Made by a program: the position numbers and the translations under genes | Shown: piece by piece, positions 1 through 8,464 of the stretch | Position numbering within the stretch: the first letter of the stretch is position 1 | Layout: every line of letters starts with the position of its first letter | The notes under the pieces: generated by a model | The model's input: the letters and a program-made list of their open reading frames with translations, nothing else | The model's database searches: none | Told to the model about the DNA's origin: nothing | DNA from: Sphingobium limneticum | GTDB lineage: Bacteria; Pseudomonadota; Alphaproteobacteria; Sphingomonadales; Sphingomonadaceae | Assembly (NCBI RefSeq): GCF_008710155.1 | Contig: NZ_VYPZ01000002.1 | Coordinates: 372,001-436,000 of the forward strand | DNA: 64,000 nt | Direction of reading: 5' to 3'

Positions 1-41
1 AACTGGCGCCCGACATGGTGGACGGCGACCGCAAGGGTTGA
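1..41 (+). CDS. C-terminal tail of an unidentified upstream gene (partial)
   Basis: The third plus frame is open from the window edge and ends with TGA at 39-41, encoding LAPDMVDGDRKG. A perfect hairpin terminator follows 26 bases later, which supports a real gene end here. The fragment is too short to identify the protein. Confidence 0.3.
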   Translation, partial: LAPDMVDGDRKG

Positions 42-67
42 GGCAGGCCCTGCCTTCGATGATGTGA

Positions 68-102
68 AAAAGGCCTCCGTTCCCAGCGAACGGAGGCCTT
101 TT
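68..102. terminator. Bidirectional intrinsic terminator
   Basis: Bases 68-82 and 88-102 form a perfect 15-bp stem with a 5-base loop. The stem begins with AAAA and ends with TTTT, so it can act in both directions. It lies between the gene tail ending at 41 and the bestrophin-like gene ending at 108 on the other strand, and would terminate both. Confidence 0.8.
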
Positions 103-107
103 CCATT

Positions 108-992
108 CTACCAGAGAATGCCGCGCACCGGTGTGATCGGGTCTGGCGCCGGGTCGCCGATGGATTGCAGCAGGTCGATCTCGATCGTGCGACACATGGC
201 GGTCAGCGGCACGTCATGGACGCTGTCGGCAAAAGGATCGGTCAGATCGTCGCCGATCCGCAGCACCGACATGAACATGAAGCCCGCCACCGTCGAACCG
301 AGCGGGGTCGCGAAGCCCAGCGATTCGACCAGCCCGATCGGCAGCAGGATGCAGAAGAGATGGGTGAAGGCGGTGGGGATGAAGCGATATTGATAGGGCA
401 AGGGCGTGTTCTTCAACCGCTCCATGCCGCCCTGCGCATTGGCGATATCGACCAGTACGGCTTCCATCTGGCTCTGCTGGATGGTGTCGATCCAGCCTTC
501 GCGCCGCGCCATGTCGATCCGGCGGCCGGTGCTGTCGAGCAGGCCGTTGGCCGGATTGGCGCGGGCCAGAGCCTTGCCCTTATCCTCTTCGCGCAGCAGG
601 CCGGTCACATCCTCGCCGATCGGCTGACGCCGCAACTGGCAGCGCAGCGCGTTCACATAGGCGATCTGGCGCTTGACGATCTCGCGCTTGAGATCCTTGG
701 CCTCCGGATCGGGCAGGAAGTTGCGCGTGGCGCGCGACAGGCTGCGCGAGGCGTTGATCATCGCCCCCCACAGGATGCGTCCTTCCCACCAGCGCTGATA
801 ACTGCTGTTCGACCGGAAGCCCAGGAACAGCGCCAGCGCCGAACCGAAGATGGTCAGCGGCAGCGAGGGCGCCTTGAAGGGCAGGACATAATAAGCGATC
901 GTCACGGCGCAGTCCCATATGAACAGCGCCGTCAACGGCTTCCATATTTCGGATGCGATCCGGCGCATGCTGGGGACGGCATCGACTATCAT
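108..992 (-). CDS. Bestrophin-like (UPF0187) membrane protein
   Basis: This 294-residue protein matches the bacterial bestrophin family, whose members form pentameric ion channels in the inner membrane. Visible hallmarks are the N-terminal hydrophobic segments, the stretch FRSNSSYQRWWEGR early in the protein, and a late hydrophobic region containing FCILLPIGLVESLG. The ATG at 992 was chosen because AGGAG lies 7 bases upstream; the reading frame stays open further upstream but there the residues look non-coding. It is divergent from the DAACS symporter gene. The ion specificity and physiological role cannot be read from sequence. Confidence 0.85.
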   Translation of the reverse strand: MIVDAVPSMRRIASEIWKPLTALFIWDCAVTIAYYVLPFKAPSLPLTIFGSALALFLGFRSNSSYQRWWEGRILWGAMINASRSLSRATRNFLPDPEAKDLKREIVKRQIAYVNALRCQLRRQPIGEDVTGLLREEDKGKALARANPANGLLDSTGRRIDMARREGWIDTIQQSQMEAVLVDIANAQGGMERLKNTPLPYQYRFIPTAFTHLFCILLPIGLVESLGFATPLGSTVAGFMFMSVLRIGDDLTDPFADSVHDVPLTAMCRTIEIDLLQSIGDPAPDPITPVRGILW

Positions 993-1084
993 GCAAAACT
1001 CCTGATCATGAACCGGCGCAACGCCTAATGGCCCGGAAATGCTCCCTTGATGCCATAGCGAAACGAAACATTGCTGCGACTGCA

Positions 1085-1102
1085 ACCTGCACAGATGCAG
1101 GT
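1085..1102. promoter_or_regulatory. Short dyad in divergent intergenic region
   Basis: ACCTGCA and TGCAGGT (1085-1091, 1096-1102) form a 7-bp inverted repeat with a 4-base spacer. It sits in the 169-bp region between the divergent bestrophin-like and symporter genes, where it could be an operator. It may equally be chance; no second copy was found. Confidence 0.25.
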
Positions 1103-1161
1103 CGTTACACAACAATCCACAGGATATGGGCCAGCGGGAGGCGGGTCGACAGGAGGCAGGC

Positions 1162-2475
1162 ATGACCAGCGACGCAGCCGACGCCGGCGAGAAGAAAGCG
1201 GCCCTGTCGCTCCAGTGGCAGATGCTGGGCGGCTTCCTGACCGGGCTGATCGCGGGCCTGATCGTCTATATGGCGGCGCCCGACGCGCGCTGGGTCGATA
1301 CTGTCACCACCTATGTCACCGGGCCGATCGGGCAGGTTTTCCTGCGGCTGCTGTTCATGCTGGTCATACCGCTGCTGGTGTCGGCGCTGATCGTGGGCAT
1401 TGCCGAAATGGGCGAATTGCGCTCGCTGCGCAGGGTGGGCTTGCGCACCCTGGTCTACACGCTGGTCGTGTCGGGCATCGCGGTGGTGCTGAGCCTGGTT
1501 CTGGTCAACCTGTTGCGGCCGGGCGCCGGGGTCGATCCTGCACAGGCGCAGGCATTGCTGGCCGATGCCGGGCAAGGGGCGAAGGCGATCCTCAATCGGG
1601 GCGGCGACACGCCGACCGGGGTGGAGGCGGTGCTGGCCATCATCCCCGACAACATCATCGCCGCCATGGCCGGCAACGACATATTGGCGGTGATGGTCTT
1701 CGCCCTCTTCTTCGGCATCGGGCTGGTGATGGTGCAGACGGACCAGTCCAAACTGTTGCTGAACGCGATGGAGGGCCTGTTCGAAGTGACGATGCGGCTG
1801 ATGGGCCTCGTCATCCGGCTGGCGCCGATCGCCATCGCCTGTTTCATGTTCAACCTTGCCGCGCAGTTCGGATGGGATCTGCTCATCCGCCTGTCCGCCT
1901 ATGTCGGCGTGGTGTTGCTGGCCTTGGCGCTCCAGATGTTCGGCGTCTATTCGCTGCTGATCGCCTTTGTCGCGCGCCGATCGCCGCTGCGCTTCTTCGC
2001 GGCGGTGCAGGAGGCCAGCGTCATGGCCTTTGCCACCGCCTCCTCAAACGCCACCCTGCCCACCGCCATCCGCGTGGCAGAGGACAAGCTGCACCTGCCC
2101 CGCCGCATAGCCCGCTTCGTCCTGACCATCGGCGCGACCGCCAACCAGAATGGCACGGCGATGTTCGAAGGCATTACCGTCATCTTCCTGGCGCAGTTTT
2201 TCGGCGTGGATTTGTCGCTCGGCCAGCAGTTGATGGTGATGGCGGTGTGCATATTGGGTGGCGTGGGGACGGCGGGCGTGCCGGCCGGATCGCTGCCGGT
2301 GGTGGCGATGATATTGGGCATGGTCGGCGTGCCGCCCGAAGGCATCGGGCTGGTGCTGGGCGTCGATCGTTTCCTCGACATGTGCCGCACCGCGCTCAAC
2401 GTGACGGGCGATCTGGTCGCTGCTACGGTGATCTCCGCAGGCGAGGATGACGGGCGGGAGGAAGCGCGGGCATGA
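1162..2475 (+). CDS. Dicarboxylate/amino acid:cation symporter (DAACS/SLC1 family)
   Basis: A 437-residue inner-membrane secondary transporter of the GltP/DctA family, which couples uptake of glutamate, aspartate or C4-dicarboxylates to Na+ or H+. The family landmarks are present in order: hairpin-1 serine-rich tip (TASSNATLP), TM7 motif NQNGTAMF (family NMDGT), hairpin-2 GTAGVPAGSLP, and TM8 GVDRFLDMCRTALNVTGD. In TM8 the Asp and Arg positions that contact amino-acid or dicarboxylate substrates are conserved. AGGAGG lies just before the ATG at 1162. The last codons overlap the next gene by ATGA, so the two are probably translated together. The substrate is not settled. Confidence 0.9.
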   Translation: MTSDAADAGEKKAALSLQWQMLGGFLTGLIAGLIVYMAAPDARWVDTVTTYVTGPIGQVFLRLLFMLVIPLLVSALIVGIAEMGELRSLRRVGLRTLVYTLVVSGIAVVLSLVLVNLLRPGAGVDPAQAQALLADAGQGAKAILNRGGDTPTGVEAVLAIIPDNIIAAMAGNDILAVMVFALFFGIGLVMVQTDQSKLLLNAMEGLFEVTMRLMGLVIRLAPIAIACFMFNLAAQFGWDLLIRLSAYVGVVLLALALQMFGVYSLLIAFVARRSPLRFFAAVQEASVMAFATASSNATLPTAIRVAEDKLHLPRRIARFVLTIGATANQNGTAMFEGITVIFLAQFFGVDLSLGQQLMVMAVCILGGVGTAGVPAGSLPVVAMILGMVGVPPEGIGLVLGVDRFLDMCRTALNVTGDLVAATVISAGEDDGREEARA

Positions 2476-3098
2476 AGGGAGCTATGGCGCGGATCGGGGC
2501 AGCCATCGTCGCGCTGACCGCATCGACGGGCCTTTGCGTCCAGTTCGACGCCACGCTGACGCAAACGGGATCGGTCGGCGAAACGCTGTGGACGATACTG
2601 CGCTTCTTCACCATCTGGGCCAATATATTGGTCGTCATCACATTCGGGCCGTTCGCATTGGGGCGGCATGTGTCGCCTCGGCGCGTGGGCGGCACGGTGC
2701 TGGCGATCCTGCTGGTCGGCATCATCTACGGCCTGCTGCTGCGCGGCCTCCTGTCGCTCAGCGGTGGGGCGTTGCTGGCCGACACGCTGCTGCACAAGGT
2801 GACGCCGCTGCTGGCGCCGCTCTGGTGGATCGCCTTTGCCCGCAAGGGGCGGCTGAACCGCCGCGATCCGTGGATCTGGGCGATATTTCCGGCGGCCTAT
2901 CTGCCCTATGCCCTGATCCGCGGCATGATGGAGCGAGCTTATGCCTATCCCTTCATCAATGTCGCGAAGCTGGGATGGGGGCAGGTCGCGATCAACGCGC
3001 TGCTGATCGCGATCGGCTTCGTGCTGGCGGGTTATGTGCTGGTCTGGATCGACAGGCGGTTCAGCGCGCGGCCTTCGCGGCTTCGCCCCACCAGATAA
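2472..3098 (+). CDS. Pr6Pr-family membrane protein
   Basis: A 208-residue integral membrane protein with about six predicted transmembrane segments. It matches the predicted six-TM 'Pr6Pr' family, distantly related to FAR-17a/AIG1-like proteins; typical pieces are the RFFTIWANILV segment and the late YPFINVAKLG segment. No biochemical function is established for bacterial members. Its ATG overlaps the stop of the symporter gene (ATGA), so it is likely in one operon with it. Its 3' end overlaps the convergent FMN reductase gene by 38 bases. Confidence 0.8.
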   Translation: MKGAMARIGAAIVALTASTGLCVQFDATLTQTGSVGETLWTILRFFTIWANILVVITFGPFALGRHVSPRRVGGTVLAILLVGIIYGLLLRGLLSLSGGALLADTLLHKVTPLLAPLWWIAFARKGRLNRRDPWIWAIFPAAYLPYALIRGMMERAYAYPFINVAKLGWGQVAINALLIAIGFVLAGYVLVWIDRRFSARPSRLRPTR

Positions 3099-3630
3099 GG
3101 TTTTTCGCAAAACCGGCAAAACCGCGCTCCAGCGCCGCGCCACCTTCGCCCTGCGGTTGCGCCTGCTCGTTCAGCGTCTGGCCGATCTGGCCGACGCTCA
3201 GCCGCTCCGGCACGATCGCCATCCCCATGGCCGACAGCGTTACCGTCCAGTCGGCATGGCTGTTGACGCCGGCAAAGCGGCCCGCCGAGTAACTGGCGAT
3301 GGCAGCAGGGCGGCGATCAAATTCCTTGAGATAATGATCGACCAGATTTTTAAGGCCCGGCTGCATCCCCCGATTATATTCGCCAGCCACGAAAACGAAG
3401 GCATCGGCAGTGGACAGGCGATCGGCCAGTTGCGCCATGGCGGCGGGCGCTTGCCCAGCCGGATAGTCGCTGTAGCGCAGATCGAGCATGGGCAGGTCGA
3501 TCGCCTTTGCGTCGATCAGTTCCGCCTTGTGGCCCAGTCCTTCGAAACCCCGGATCAGATAGTCGGCCAGCCGAATGCCGAGCCGGCCGCGCCGATAGGA
3601 ACCGTAGAGAACGAGGATGTCGAGCGCCAT
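3061..3630 (-). CDS. NADPH-dependent FMN reductase / quinone reductase family
   Basis: A 189-residue flavodoxin-fold enzyme. The N-terminal phosphate-binding loop (LYGSYRRGRLG) and the flavin-contact loop (EYNRGMQPGLKNLVDH) identify the NADPH-dependent FMN reductase family. These cytoplasmic enzymes reduce FMN, quinones, azo compounds or metal ions with NAD(P)H; the substrate here cannot be told. The ATG at 3630 has AGGAAAGG upstream and removes 13 unlikely residues from the longest frame. It is convergent with, and overlaps, the Pr6Pr gene. Confidence 0.85.
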   Translation of the reverse strand: MALDILVLYGSYRRGRLGIRLADYLIRGFEGLGHKAELIDAKAIDLPMLDLRYSDYPAGQAPAAMAQLADRLSTADAFVFVAGEYNRGMQPGLKNLVDHYLKEFDRRPAAIASYSAGRFAGVNSHADWTVTLSAMGMAIVPERLSVGQIGQTLNEQAQPQGEGGAALERGFAGFAKNLIWWGEAAKAAR

Positions 3631-3691
3631 GCGAAGCCTTTCCTGTTGTGATGGAACGGCTTGTCGCACCGGCGCCCGGCAACGTCCACTC

Positions 3692-3874
3692 TTACCGCAG
3701 CTTGGCGATGTTCAGCCCGTCTTCCTTGGCGCGGGCCTTGGTCGATTCTTCGCTGCGGGTCAGCGCCTTGGCGATCGCCTTGAGCGCCATGCCCTTCTTG
3801 GCAAGCGTATGCAGCTTCTGGATCTCATCCTGAGTCCAGGGCTGCTTGTGCCGCTCGAAACGATCGCCTGCCAT
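3692..3874 (-). CDS. Small HTH/SANT-like protein
   Basis: A 60-residue basic protein whose first half (PWTQDEIQKLHTLAKKGMAL) resembles a Myb/SANT-type helix bundle, followed by a helix-turn-helix-like stretch (KAIAKALTRSEESTKARAKE). This suggests nucleic-acid binding, but there is no experimental basis. ATG at 3874 is preceded by AAAGGA. It lies alone between the FMN reductase and purA. The large inverted repeat at 3901-3972 lies just upstream of its start and could affect its expression. Confidence 0.65.
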   Translation of the reverse strand: MAGDRFERHKQPWTQDEIQKLHTLAKKGMALKAIAKALTRSEESTKARAKEDGLNIAKLR

Positions 3875-3900
3875 CGGATTTCCTTTGTCGAGAGAACCGC

Positions 3901-3972
3901 ACCGGCCCGCTCCCCCACCCGGCCACCCATATGATACTGCCGTTGGGTGGCCGGGTGGGGGAGCGGGCCGGT
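3901..3972. repeat. Perfect 28-bp inverted repeat
   Basis: Bases 3901-3928 and 3945-3972 are exact reverse complements separated by 16 bases. The arms are almost entirely G and C. It lies between the end of purA and the start of the small HTH-like gene. Neither side has a U-tract, so it is not a standard terminator. It resembles REP-like intergenic palindromes or an mRNA-stabilising hairpin behind purA. Confidence 0.75.
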
Positions 3973-3979
3973 ACCGATC

Positions 3980-4000
3980 GGTTTCAGCTCAGCTGAAACC
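3980..4000. repeat. 21-bp palindrome after purA stop
   Basis: GGTTTCAGCT and AGCTGAAACC flank a single C, giving a near-perfect palindrome 7 bases downstream of the purA stop. It may act with the larger hairpin at 3901-3972 as a transcript end structure, though it has no U-tract on the purA strand. Confidence 0.45.
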
Positions 4001-4007
4001 CAAAAAA

Positions 4008-5297
4008 TCAATCCGCGAAGGGGTCGCGGACGAGGATGGTGTCGTCGCGTTCCGGCGACGTGGACACGAGCGTGACCGGGCAACCGATCAGCTCTTCGAT
4101 ACGGCGGATATATTTGATCGCCTGCGCGGGCAATTCGGCCCAGCTGCGGGCGCCCGCCGTCGTATCCTGCCAGCCTTCGATATCCTCGTAGATCGGCTCG
4201 GCCTTCGCCTGGTCCTGCGCATGGGCGGGCAGGTAATCGAACGTCTGGTCGCCGATGCGATAGCCGACGCAGATTTTGAGAGTCTCGAACCCGTCCAGCA
4301 CGTCCAGCTTGGTGAGCGCAATGCCGGTCACGCCCGACACGGCGACCGACTGGCGCACCAGCACCGCGTCGAACCAGCCGCAACGGCGCTTGCGGCCGGT
4401 GACGGTGCCGAATTCATGACCGCGCTCGCCCAGCCGCTGGCCGGTGGCGTCGTCCAGTTCGGTCGGGAACGGGCCGGAGCCGACGCGCGTGGTATAGGCC
4501 TTCACGATGCCCAGCACGAAACCGGCGGCGTTGGGGCCAAGGCCGGTGCCGCTCGCCGCCGTACCCGCCACCGTGTTCGACGAGGTGACGAACGGATAGG
4601 TGCCATGGTCGATATCGAGCAGCGTGCCCTGCGCCCCTTCGAACAGGATGCGCTGGCCGGCTGCCTTCGCCTTGTTCAGCGTCAGCCAGACGGGCTTGAC
4701 GAAGGGCAGGATGAAGGCCGCGATTTCGGTCAGGTCCGCCATCAGCTGAACGCGGTCGATCGGCGCTTCGCCGAAACCGGCACGAAGCGCGTCGTGATGG
4801 GCGGTCAGGCGATCGATCTGAAGGTCGAGATCGTCCAGATGCGCCAGGTCGCACACGCGGATCGCGCGGCGGCCGACCTTATCCTCATAGGCCGGGCCGA
4901 TGCCGCGACGGGTGGTGCCGATCTTGCCGGCTCCGCTCGCGTCTTCGCGCAGGCCGTCAAGGTCGCGGTGGAACGGCAGGATCAGCGGGCAGGTTTCGGC
5001 GATCTGGAGGTTTTCCGGCGTGATTTCCACGCCCTGCCCGGCCAGCTTGGCGACTTCATCGCGGAAGTGCCACGGGTCCAGCACCACGCCATTGCCGATG
5101 ACCGACAGGGTACCGCGCACGATGCCCGACGGCAGCAACGAAAGCTTATAGACTTTTTCGCCCACGACCAGCGTGTGGCCGGCATTATGGCCGCCCTGAA
5201 AGCGGGCGACGACATCGGCGCGTTCCGACAGCCAGTCGACGATCTTGCCCTTGCCTTCGTCGCCCCATTGAGCGCCGATCACGGTCACATTTGCCAC
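4008..5297 (-). CDS. purA: Adenylosuccinate synthase
   Basis: Catalyses IMP + aspartate + GTP to adenylosuccinate, the first committed step to AMP, in the cytoplasm. The N-terminal signature WGDEGKGK with Asp13 and the GGHNAGHT loop with His41 match the catalytic residues of the family, and [12 protein letters not shown] is the conserved C-terminal part. A GTG start at 5297 ([12 protein letters not shown]) gives 429 residues, the normal family length, with GGAGGA upstream; no ATG lies near this point in frame. It is the last gene of the serC-serA-hisZ-purA block, separated from hisZ by 135 bases. Confidence 0.95.
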   Translation of the reverse strand: MANVTVIGAQWGDEGKGKIVDWLSERADVVARFQGGHNAGHTLVVGEKVYKLSLLPSGIVRGTLSVIGNGVVLDPWHFRDEVAKLAGQGVEITPENLQIAETCPLILPFHRDLDGLREDASGAGKIGTTRRGIGPAYEDKVGRRAIRVCDLAHLDDLDLQIDRLTAHHDALRAGFGEAPIDRVQLMADLTEIAAFILPFVKPVWLTLNKAKAAGQRILFEGAQGTLLDIDHGTYPFVTSSNTVAGTAASGTGLGPNAAGFVLGIVKAYTTRVGSGPFPTELDDATGQRLGERGHEFGTVTGRKRRCGWFDAVLVRQSVAVSGVTGIALTKLDVLDGFETLKICVGYRIGDQTFDYLPAHAQDQAKAEPIYEDIEGWQDTTAGARSWAELPAQAIKYIRRIEELIGCPVTLVSTSPERDDTILVRDPFAD

Positions 5298-5432
5298 AGA
5301 TACAGTCCTCCGCCCGCCGCGCGGACCGGCCATGCCCTTCGACGGGACTCGGCATGCCGGTGGGATAATCGGGCGCATGGTGCGCCCTTGATGCGGGGCG
5401 CGGGTTAGCCGCGCTGCCCCGATGAAGTCAAG

Positions 5433-6563
5433 TCAATAGGCGCTGGGCTTTGCGCCATCCAGCCAGTGCGAGCAACGCTGGGCGGCGCCATCTTCGCCTT
5501 CCGACAGGGCCGCGACCGTGTGCCAGCCTTCGGCTCGCAACTCTGCCGCACGCGCCGCGTCATGGCCGAGCGGCAGGAACAGGCGCTTGGGCGCTTCGCC
5601 GCCGAACCCGGCGTCGATCAACGGATCGGGATAGAGGGAAAAGCCCATGGCCGGCTCGTCCGCCCCATCGGCACGGGCGATGGCATAGCTGCCGCCGCGA
5701 CCGATTTCGCCGATGAAGCCCTCGGCAAAGATGGAGAAGCCGAACCAGTTCTGAAATTCAAAGCCATGCCGTTCGGTCGGATCGAGCGTCAGGGTGATGT
5801 CCCAGCCGATCGGCTTGGCGATGGCGCGCAGGCCCGCGATGCGGCTGTCGATCGCGCCGCCCAGTTGCGCGCTCAACGCCTCCAACCGCTCCATTGCGGC
5901 GTGGAACGGGCCGGTCGCTTCGATAAGTGGCAGATAAGCGGCAGCGGCGGGGCTGATCGCCACCAGCGCGCCGGCATCCTTGGCATCCAGTTCGGCGCGC
6001 ACCGCTTCGATCTCATTGGGGGCGAGCGGCAACGGCCCGGCGGCCAGCGCGTCGATCAGGTCGGGCAGGGTGAAGTCGATGGTGATGCCGGTGACGCCGG
6101 CGGCCTGCAACGCCTCGATCGCGATATTGACGATCTCGACGGCAGCTGCGGCACTGTCGCTGCCGATGAGTTCGGCGCCGAGCTGCAATTTCTCGCGTTC
6201 GGGGCGCAACTGGCTGGCTTTCTGGCGAATCACCGGGCCGGCATAGGACAGGCGCAGCGGGCGAGGCGCGGTCGCCAGACGGGTGGCGGCGATACGGCCG
6301 ACCTGCGCCGTCATGTCCGGGCGGAAGGCCAGGCTGCGCTGCGACACAGGATCGACGGTGCGGACCAGATCCTGCGCGCGCATCGACTTCAAACGCTGCG
6401 TCAGCGTATCCTCAAACTCCGCGAGCGGCGGCATCACCCGTTCATAGCCATGGGTCGCAACCGTATCGAGCACGCGGCGCGCCAGACGCGCGGAGGCTTC
6501 GGCCTGCGGCGGCAAGCGATCGGAGAGGCCCTCCGGCAGGAGGCTTGGCGGGATCATGGTCAT
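5433..6563 (-). CDS. hisZ: ATP phosphoribosyltransferase regulatory subunit
   Basis: A 376-residue class-II-aaRS-like protein without a tRNA-binding domain, matching HisZ, which partners the short form of HisG in the first step of histidine synthesis. It has the HisRS-type motif 2 region (RPDMTAQVGRI ... SYAGPVIR) and motif 3-like GRGGSYA. In aaRS homologues motif 3 binds ATP; in HisZ the fold is regulatory. The short HisG expected with HisZ is not in this window. Two in-frame ATGs (6563, 6557) are possible and neither has a strong ribosome site. Confidence 0.9.
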   Translation of the reverse strand: MTMIPPSLLPEGLSDRLPPQAEASARLARRVLDTVATHGYERVMPPLAEFEDTLTQRLKSMRAQDLVRTVDPVSQRSLAFRPDMTAQVGRIAATRLATAPRPLRLSYAGPVIRQKASQLRPEREKLQLGAELIGSDSAAAAVEIVNIAIEALQAAGVTGITIDFTLPDLIDALAAGPLPLAPNEIEAVRAELDAKDAGALVAISPAAAAYLPLIEATGPFHAAMERLEALSAQLGGAIDSRIAGLRAIAKPIGWDITLTLDPTERHGFEFQNWFGFSIFAEGFIGEIGRGGSYAIARADGADEPAMGFSLYPDPLIDAGFGGEAPKRLFLPLGHDAARAAELRAEGWHTVAALSEGEDGAAQRCSHWLDGAKPSAY

Positions 6564-6602
6564 GGGACAGGCCTTTAGCGGATAATGCTATATTATCCAG
6601 CC

Positions 6603-6743
6603 TCCGTTCGTCCCGAGCAGCCCCTTCGACTGCCTGCCAAGGCAGGCGCTCAGGACAGGCACTGCGCGAAGTCGAAGTCCCGTATCGAAGGATGCTTCGA
6701 TACGGGACTTCGACAGGCTCAGCCCCTACTCAGCACGAACGGA
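6603..6743. repeat. Dispersed palindromic intergenic repeat, copy 1 (TATCGAAG family)
   Basis: An exact 20-bp inverted repeat (6671-6690 and 6695-6714) with a GATG loop is nested inside outer arms TCCGTTCGT (6603-6611) and ACGAACGGA (6735-6743). The same building blocks recur at 38820-38937: CCGTTCGT, TATCGAAGGA, CTACTCAG and ACGAACGG. This marks a mobile or amplified repeat family placed between serA and hisZ. Confidence 0.75.
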
Positions 6744-6755
6744 ATTTCTAAGCTG

Positions 6756-8336
6756 TTACGCGAAACGCAGCAGCTTCACCTGCTTCACGCCGGTGAGGTT
6801 GCAGATTTCCCAGCGCAGCGGTTCGGTGACGGTGCCGTCCACCGACAGCAGCAGCACGGCTTCGCCACCCTGGTTTCGACGGCCCAGATGGAAGGTGCCG
6901 ATATTGACGTCCGATCCGCCCAGCTTGCTCCCCAGGCGACCGATGAAGCCGGGCGCGTCCTGGTTGACGATGTAGAGCATCGTGCCGTCCAGATCGGCTT
7001 CCACCTTGATGCCGAACAGTTCGACCAGACGCGGCTGAGCATGACCGAACAGCGTGCCGGCGACCGAACGCTCGCCGCTTTCGGTGGTCACGGTGACGCG
7101 CACCATGGTCTGATAATCGCCTTCGCGGTCATGGCGCACTTCGCGCACGTCCAGGCCGCGTTCCTTCGCCAGGAAGGGCGCGTTGACCATGTTCACCGTG
7201 TCCGAATAGACGCGCATCAGACCGGCGAGAACGGCGGCGGTGATGGGCTTCTGGTTCAGTTCGGCGGCATGGCCTTCCACTTCGACGGCGACGCCGCTGA
7301 TCTGGTCGCCTTCCAGCTGACCGATCAGGCTGCCCAGCTTTTCCGCCAGCGCCATATAGGGCTTGAGCTTGGGCGCTTCCTCGGCCGACAGGCTGGGCAC
7401 GTTCAGCGCGTTGGTGATGCCACCGTCCAGCAGATAGTCGGACAGCTGATCGGCGACCTGAAGCGCGACATTGACCTGCGCTTCGTCGGTCGATGCACCC
7501 AGATGCGGGGTGCAGATGAAGTTGGGGGTGCCGAACAGCGGCGATTCCTTGGCTGGTTCGGTCTGGAACACGTCGAGCGCGGCGCCCGCGACCTGGCCCG
7601 AATCCAGCGCGTCCTTCAGCGCCGCTTCGTCGATCAGGCCACCACGCGCGCAGTTGATGATGCGCACGCCCTTCTTGGTCTTGGCCAGATTTTCGCGGCT
7701 CAGGATGTTGCGGGTCTGGTCGGTCAGCGGCGTGTGCAGCGTGATGAAGTCGGCCTTGGCCAGCAGCGTGTCCAGATCAGCCTTTTCCACGCCCATTTCG
7801 ATGGCGCGTTCCGGCGTCAGGAACGGATCGAAAGCGACGACCTTCATCTTGAGGCCCAGCGCGCGGGTCGCGACGATCGAACCGATATTGCCCGCGCCGA
7901 TCAGGCCCAGCGTCTTGCCGGTGACTTCCACGCCCATGAAGCCGTTCTTGGGCCACAGGCCCTGCTGCGTCTGAGCGTTTGCCTCGGGCAGCTGGCGGGC
8001 GAGCGCGAACATCAGCGCGATGGCATGTTCGGCAGTGGTGATGGAGTTGCCGAACGGCGTGTTCATCACGATCACGCCCTTGGACGAGGCATAGGGAATG
8101 TCGACATTGTCGACGCCGATGCCGGCGCGGCCGATGACCTTGAGGTTGGTCGCGGCGTCCAGGATTTCCTTTGTCACCTTGGTGGACGAACGGATAGCGA
8201 GGCCATCATAGTCGCCGATGATGGCGATCAGTTCTTCGGGGGTCTTGCCGGTGATGACGTCGACTTCGACGCCGCGTTCCTTGAAGATTGCGGCGGCGCG
8301 GGGGTCCATCTTGTCGCTGATAAGAACTTTGGGCAT
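6756..8336 (-). CDS. serA: D-3-phosphoglycerate dehydrogenase
   Basis: First enzyme of serine synthesis, oxidising 3-phosphoglycerate to 3-phosphohydroxypyruvate with NAD+. The 526-residue length fits the long form with catalytic and NAD domains, an intervening ASB domain and a C-terminal ACT domain. Visible motifs are the Rossmann GLIGAGNIGSIVA, catalytic Arg in NCARGGLID, the acidic residue region FQTEPAKESP, and catalytic His in CTPHLGAST. The ATG at 8336 has AAAGGA upstream; the longer frame runs through a palindromic repeat and was rejected. serC lies immediately upstream. Feedback by serine via the ACT domain is likely from family knowledge. Confidence 0.95.
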   Translation of the reverse strand: MPKVLISDKMDPRAAAIFKERGVEVDVITGKTPEELIAIIGDYDGLAIRSSTKVTKEILDAATNLKVIGRAGIGVDNVDIPYASSKGVIVMNTPFGNSITTAEHAIALMFALARQLPEANAQTQQGLWPKNGFMGVEVTGKTLGLIGAGNIGSIVATRALGLKMKVVAFDPFLTPERAIEMGVEKADLDTLLAKADFITLHTPLTDQTRNILSRENLAKTKKGVRIINCARGGLIDEAALKDALDSGQVAGAALDVFQTEPAKESPLFGTPNFICTPHLGASTDEAQVNVALQVADQLSDYLLDGGITNALNVPSLSAEEAPKLKPYMALAEKLGSLIGQLEGDQISGVAVEVEGHAAELNQKPITAAVLAGLMRVYSDTVNMVNAPFLAKERGLDVREVRHDREGDYQTMVRVTVTTESGERSVAGTLFGHAQPRLVELFGIKVEADLDGTMLYIVNQDAPGFIGRLGSKLGGSDVNIGTFHLGRRNQGGEAVLLLSVDGTVTEPLRWEICNLTGVKQVKLLRFA

Positions 8337-8363
8337 GGATTTTATCCTTTGCAAAATAGTCCC

Positions 8364-8450
8364 GTCATCCCCGCGAAGGCGGGGATCCATCTCTCGACAT
8401 TGCACCTGTCGATAGGGCCGGAGATGGATTCCCGCTTTCGCGGGAATGAC
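8364..8450. repeat. REP-like palindrome between serC and serA
   Basis: Bases 8364-8393 and 8421-8450 form a 30-base inverted repeat with a few mismatches, carrying GTCATCCCCGCGAAGGCGGGGATCC-type arms split over both copies. This sequence type is a common dispersed intergenic palindrome in alphaproteobacteria. In the serC-serA transcript it would form a long hairpin. Confidence 0.8.
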
Positions 8451-8464
8451 GACAATTATGAGAG

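Noticed and set aside
3846..5408. A 520-codon plus-strand frame opposite purA
   Set aside because: purA on the minus strand is unambiguous; the plus frame has no recognisable protein features.
6603..8450. Repeats considered as a CRISPR array
   Set aside because: They are single palindromes of different sequence without regular spacers or nearby cas genes.
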